Assembly (NCBI GenBank): GCA_937922805.1
Contig: CALAJV010000002.1
Span: 1-64,000, forward strand
Origin: an uncultured Acidimicrobiales bacterium
Lineage (GTDB): Bacteria > Actinomycetota > Acidimicrobiia > Acidimicrobiales > SZUA-35
Length of the DNA stretch: 64,000 bases
Direction of reading: 5' to 3'
Position numbers and translations under genes: made by a program. The notes below the pieces were generated by a model. That model saw nothing but the letters and a program-made list of their open reading frames with translations. It made no database searches and was not told the DNA's origin. Shown here one piece after another: positions 60,743 through 64,000 of the stretch; position 1 is the first letter of the stretch; each line of letters opens with the position of its first letter.

Positions 60743-61627
60743 ATGAGTACTTCAAAAGACTTCTTGCTTGGCGCCATTGAGGCAGGAGGAACCAAATTTC
60801 GGGCTTCGGTACTGAATCTCGATTTCGAGATTGTGGCCGAAGAACGAGTGGACACGACCACGCCCGATGAAACGATGCAGGCCATGGTCGCCTTTTTTCA
60901 CGCCAACGAGACTATCGCAGCACTCGGAGTTGCATCGTTTGGCCCACTGATCGTTGACGAGCAGTCGCCCCGATATGGTTCCATCGGCCCGACTCCTAAG
61001 CCAGGGTGGACTGACACTCCGCTTCTTGACTACCTTCAAAAAGCGCTCGGCGTGCCAGCAGCTATTCAAACCGATGTCGAGGCAGCCGCCGTCGCTGAAT
61101 ACCGCCTAGGAGCCGGCCAGAATCACCGGTCAGTGGGTTATGTAACTATCGGCACCGGGATCGGAGCCGCGGTAGCGATCGACGGAGTCCCGTTCCGGGG
61201 CAAAGACCATACCGAGCTTGGCCATATCCCAGTCCGTCGAGCGAAAAATGACCAATTCGAAGGGCGATGCCCGTTTCACCAAGATTGTCTTGAAGGCATG
61301 GCATCCGGGCCAGCTATTGCCGAACGGTGGAACGCTGATCCGGCCAGCCTTGGCGACCGCGACGAGGTCTGGGACCTTGAAGCCTCCTACCTGGCGCAGC
61401 TAGTAAGGGTCTACGCCTACTCGTTCGCGCCTGATGTTGTCGTTCTTGGCGGGGGAGTCGGGACCAGGCCAGATATGGCCGAACGAGTACAGCATCACGC
61501 CATCAAAGATCTTGCCGGTTACTCCGTTAGCCACGCCGACAACGCTAAACTTGTCGTCCCAGCAGCCCTGGGGGAAGACGCCGGACTAATTGGGGCAGCA
61601 GTTCTAGCCAGCACGATTCTGCCATAA
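60743..61627 (+). CDS. ROK-family sugar kinase (fructokinase-like)
   Basis: 294 residues. The phosphate loop LGAIEAGGTKFRASVL is typical of ROK fructokinases rather than glucokinases. GYVTIGTGIGAAVAIDG follows, then HTELGHIPVRR, and CPFHQDCLEGMASGPA carries the zinc-binding His/Cys set. It phosphorylates fructose or mannose with ATP, most likely. ATG 60743 has GAGGAAAG in front. It is convergent with the RNA methyltransferase. Confidence 0.88.
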   Translation: MSTSKDFLLGAIEAGGTKFRASVLNLDFEIVAEERVDTTTPDETMQAMVAFFHANETIAALGVASFGPLIVDEQSPRYGSIGPTPKPGWTDTPLLDYLQKALGVPAAIQTDVEAAAVAEYRLGAGQNHRSVGYVTIGTGIGAAVAIDGVPFRGKDHTELGHIPVRRAKNDQFEGRCPFHQDCLEGMASGPAIAERWNADPASLGDRDEVWDLEASYLAQLVRVYAYSFAPDVVVLGGGVGTRPDMAERVQHHAIKDLAGYSVSHADNAKLVVPAALGEDAGLIGAAVLASTILP

Positions 61628-61662
61628 CCCCGTCCTAGCCGCTAGCCAACAAAACCAACCGT

Positions 61663-62748
61663 TCAGGCGGCCGAACGTCGCCGTAACGTTGCGACGGTTT
61701 CGATGTGCTCGGTACCTGGAAACATGTCAAATGTCGCAAGTCGCTCGACTTCAAGTCCCGCAGACAAAAACCTCGACAGATCACTCGCCAACGACGTCGG
61801 ATCACAGCTGACGATAACTAGGCCATCTATGGCCAGTCGAGCAATCAACTCGTGATGGGTTCCGACTCCTCGGCGCGGTGGATTCACTACCACAACGTCT
61901 GCCGACGCAAGATTTTCTAGGCAAGCCTCAACGTCGCCATCGCTAACGGTTAGCTGAGGTTTGTCTCCTCGAGCCGCCAACTCGATCATCGCGGAAACGT
62001 TCCGCTCAACCGCATGACCAGAAAGTCCGGCCGCTACGAGCGGCAGACAAAGGTTACCAGCCCCAGCGAACAGGTCAAGAAATGTGGCAGCTCCAAGCGA
62101 ACGGAACTCTTGTGCGACGTAAGCAACAAGCATCCGGTTCACTTCAGAGTTCACTTGGACAAACGCATTGAGCGGAACTGCCACCGACAGATTCGAATCT
62201 AGGTAGTAAGTCAGCGTTTGTTGACGCTGGTCGACCTTGCAAGAGATCTTCCACCGATCTCCAAGAACAGCCTGGAGATCTTTCGAGCATCCTTGATGGT
62301 CAGCGGCAACGCTGCTTGGTGAGCGTTGCTCACCCACGGTGCAGGCCAGCGACAACCCTATCTCACCAATTTCATCGCCGACCCGGACCTCGAGATGGTC
62401 AATCGATTTCAACAGCTCAGGGTTCTGACTGCTTACCTCGATTACCCGACAGATCGCAACCCATAACTCCGACCGGAGGGCGGGGCAACCGTCAAGCTTT
62501 GATCGATTGAATAAGGTTGCCTGTCCATCGATAACCCGCATCCGCAGGCGGTTCCGATACTCAAATCGATTCAGTCCCGCTACGGGTGGCGGCACTGAGA
62601 CTCCGATGCCAATGCGCTCCAAAGCCGCCTCTACCCGGCGACGTTTACGCTCGTGTTCATCCTCACGATGGAGATGAAGGGTGGGGCAGCCACCGCAAGC
62701 CGTTTGGACCGAGCAGATCACCAAGCCAATCCTAGAGCGCGGCCGCAA
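61663..62748 (-). CDS. RlmD/TrmA-type RNA 5-methyluridine methyltransferase
   Basis: 361 residues. Cysteines near 12-21 (CSVQTACGGC) and C88 form the usual iron-sulfur set. The SAM domain shows FVQVNSEVN, LDLFAGAGNLCLPL, VVVNPPRRG, the catalytic C315 in VSCDPTSLASDLS, and FDMFPGTEHIE with the base Glu. It methylates C5 of a uridine in rRNA or tRNA; which one is not fixed by sequence. A GTG at 62721 is an alternative start, just before CSVQTACGGC. The TRAM domain seen in some members is absent. Confidence 0.88.
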   Translation of the reverse strand: MRPRSRIGLVICSVQTACGGCPTLHLHREDEHERKRRRVEAALERIGIGVSVPPPVAGLNRFEYRNRLRMRVIDGQATLFNRSKLDGCPALRSELWVAICRVIEVSSQNPELLKSIDHLEVRVGDEIGEIGLSLACTVGEQRSPSSVAADHQGCSKDLQAVLGDRWKISCKVDQRQQTLTYYLDSNLSVAVPLNAFVQVNSEVNRMLVAYVAQEFRSLGAATFLDLFAGAGNLCLPLVAAGLSGHAVERNVSAMIELAARGDKPQLTVSDGDVEACLENLASADVVVVNPPRRGVGTHHELIARLAIDGLVIVSCDPTSLASDLSRFLSAGLEVERLATFDMFPGTEHIETVATLRRRSAA

Positions 62749-62790
62749 CCAATTGGTCGGCGTTGTTTGTCTTGTCTAGAGCAGTCGGAT

Positions 62791-63096
62791 CTATTTGCCC
62801 GAGATGTCGAGCGGCTCTACGAACGAGACAGTCATTTTCTCAACCTGCTTCTGGTAGTCCTTAAACACAAGCGCCCGTTCGGGCGAAGCGTTGTATATAT
62901 CTTCGATTCTCTTGAACTCGTCTTGTGACCCTTCGTTGCTTGTTGACCAAGCAAACAAGTTGTTCTGGCGATCGATGTAGGCCCAGTCTAGCGATAGTCC
63001 GTAGGAGGCCCGAATAGGCACGAGCCGCTGGAACCAGTCAACGAACTCATCAATTCGATCTTCTTCAATCTGATAGCGCCGCAGTTGAGTAGCCAC
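62791..63096 (-). CDS. Small NIPSNAP-like protein (dimeric alpha/beta barrel)
   Basis: 101 residues with QLRRYQIEEDRIDEFVDWFQ at the N-terminus, FAWSTSNEGSQDEFKRIEDI, and YNASPERALVFKDYQKQVEK. This matches the NIPSNAP/ABM-like ferredoxin fold, which often works as a dimer. GTG 63096 is the start. The gene sits 42 bases from the RNA methyltransferase on the same strand. Function is unknown; partners may be an unknown substrate or chaperone-like role. Confidence 0.7.
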   Translation of the reverse strand: MATQLRRYQIEEDRIDEFVDWFQRLVPIRASYGLSLDWAYIDRQNNLFAWSTSNEGSQDEFKRIEDIYNASPERALVFKDYQKQVEKMTVSFVEPLDISGK

Positions 63097-63219
63097 GGTC
63101 TAACGATAGATCACCAACGCAACCAACAAGCGCAACGCTTCAGTATTTTGTCTTCCTCCACCGGTTGACCATTCTCTGGGGTGACCAAACACGAGCAACC
63201 GAACTCAAACCGATGCATT

Positions 63220-63262
63220 GGACCCTTGGAGAGGGCGAAAATCACTATCGAGGGTCCTTTTT
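63220..63262 (+). terminator. Rho-independent-type hairpin with T run, no gene before it
   Basis: GGACCCT (63220-63226) pairs with AGGGTCC (63251-63257) across a 24-base loop, and TTTTT follows directly. It is oriented to end plus-strand transcripts, yet no plus-strand gene lies between the ROK kinase at 61627 and here. It sits in the 225-base spacer before the last gene and may act as an attenuator in its leader. Confidence 0.45.
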
Positions 63263-63321
63263 GTGCCACCGGTCGGACAGCGACCACCACTAGACTGGTC
63301 CCGAGGCGGAGCGGAAACCAC

Positions 63322-64000
63322 GTGGCACAACGACAAGCTGACAACAGACGAATGACGGCAGCAGTCTCGGGAATTGTTCTCGCCTCATTGGCAGTCCTGA
63401 TAGCTATTGTCTTTGTCGTCATCTCGGTAGCCGACAATAGCGAGTCCGGCGATGAAGTCGAGGCGGTCGGGTCGAAGACCGACGCTCAGCTGTCGCCAAC
63501 TGAACTTACCCGGGCCCCTCGTTCGAACACGGATCAACTTGTCGTTGACGAACCCGAGATAATTGAAGGCAACGAAGACCGGACACCAAACGACGCCGTG
63601 ACCGTCGATCAGGAAGACGGATCTAGCGTTCAAGACTCTGACACAACAGTTGCTAATAGCGACGAGTCCGATGTAATAACCGGTGCGATCCAGAACGAGT
63701 CGAGTGAGAACCCAACCGAGGACTCTGACAACGAATCAGACGATACAGCCCCAGAGGCAACGACCACGACAGCGACCCCATCGACATCGACCCCAGCTGC
63801 GGCAGGTCCAGTCGACTCCCAAGCACCAACCAACCAATCAGCTCCTGGCACTAACAAGAAAGTTCTGTATGTTGACGGCCAAAACGGATCGGACCGAAAT
63901 CCTGGCACTAAGGACCGGCCATTTCGCCGACCCATCGAAGCGACATCGATAGCAGAGCCTGGAACGACTATCTATCTGAGGGCCGGCACATACGACCCAA
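63322..64000 (+). CDS. Membrane-anchored or secreted protein with a beta-helix (DUF1565-like) domain (3' partial)
   Basis: 226 residues are visible before the window ends. GTG 63322 starts it, with CGGAGCGG upstream; ATG 63352 is possible. One membrane segment is at about 13-36 (VSGIVLASLAVLIAIVFVVI). An Asp/Glu/Thr/Pro-rich linker of about 140 residues follows. Near 180 begins KKVLYVDGQNGSDRNPGT, DRPFRRPIEA and GTTIYLRAGTYDP, the entry strands of right-handed parallel beta-helix proteins (DUF1565/pectate-lyase type). The catalytic part lies outside the window, so lyase or binding activity cannot be stated. Confidence 0.75.
   Translation, partial: MAQRQADNRRMTAAVSGIVLASLAVLIAIVFVVISVADNSESGDEVEAVGSKTDAQLSPTELTRAPRSNTDQLVVDEPEIIEGNEDRTPNDAVTVDQEDGSSVQDSDTTVANSDESDVITGAIQNESSENPTEDSDNESDDTAPEATTTTATPSTSTPAAAGPVDSQAPTNQSAPGTNKKVLYVDGQNGSDRNPGTKDRPFRRPIEATSIAEPGTTIYLRAGTYDP

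Noticed and set aside
1..64000. CRISPR array, tRNA, rRNA, insertion sequence or prophage
   Set aside because: I found no regularly spaced repeats, T-loop and acceptor patterns, transposase or integrase motifs in either strand.

Overview
The window looks like chromosomal DNA of an actinomycete, most likely a marine or aquatic member of the Acidimicrobiia. This placement is an inference. It rests on a mycothione reductase and an inositol-3-phosphate synthase (mycothiol route), an Rpf-like transglycosylase, a single-chain acyl-CoA carboxylase, F420-type oxidoreductases, moderate G+C, and many TTG and GTG starts. About 52 protein genes are densely packed on both strands. I found no tRNA, rRNA, CRISPR array, insertion sequence, integrase or phage gene.

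Region by region. 1-6125: end of a repeat-bearing secreted protein, a LytR_C anchor protein, Nudix hydrolase, pantothenate kinase, aminotransferase, DUF983 protein and mycothione reductase. 6413-9494: PAS plus degenerate GGDEF protein, MBL-fold hydrolase and Gfo/Idh/MocA oxidoreductase. 9498-12912 (minus): a UGSC-family selenoprotein read through an in-frame TGA, a luciferase-like F420 oxidoreductase and a J-domain protein. 13146-22012: cytochrome P450, acyl-CoA thioesterase, inositol-phosphate synthase with a divergent LysR regulator, a two-FHA membrane serine protease, acyl-CoA dehydrogenase and an F420/PPOX protein. 22170-23105: secreted GH16 glucanase. 23316-30047: a compact operon of ArsR regulator, SDR, hydantoinase/oxoprolinase A and B subunits and a ThDP enzyme. 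30207-32582: a modular secreted protein with duplicated domains and calcium-type repeats. 32780-41892: HrpB helicase, Tag glycosylase, HSL-type esterase, Rpf-like protein, SGNH acetylesterase, multi-span membrane protein and nitroreductase. 42149-51451: isocitrate lyase with a 50-residue companion, RadD/XPB-like helicase, single-chain acyl-CoA carboxylase and Baeyer-Villiger monooxygenase. 51491-64000: a P-loop-less NTPase-like TPR protein, pyrophosphatase, a Cys-rich protein, YceI, GNAT, a questin oxidase-like protein, nitroreductase, DUF1232, ROK kinase, RNA uracil methyltransferase, and the start of a membrane-anchored beta-helix protein.

Taken together the genes suggest an aerobic heterotroph. 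It uses fatty or alkyl substrates (P450, acyl-CoA dehydrogenase, thioesterase, carboxylase, BVMO, glyoxylate shunt) and polysaccharides (GH16, SGNH esterase, beta-helix protein), with mycothiol redox buffering. The most notable item is the selenoprotein at 9498-11228: the UGA lies in a CUGSC motif and is followed by a stem-loop with bacterial SECIS geometry. A conventional gene caller would split it into two genes or call it a pseudogene.
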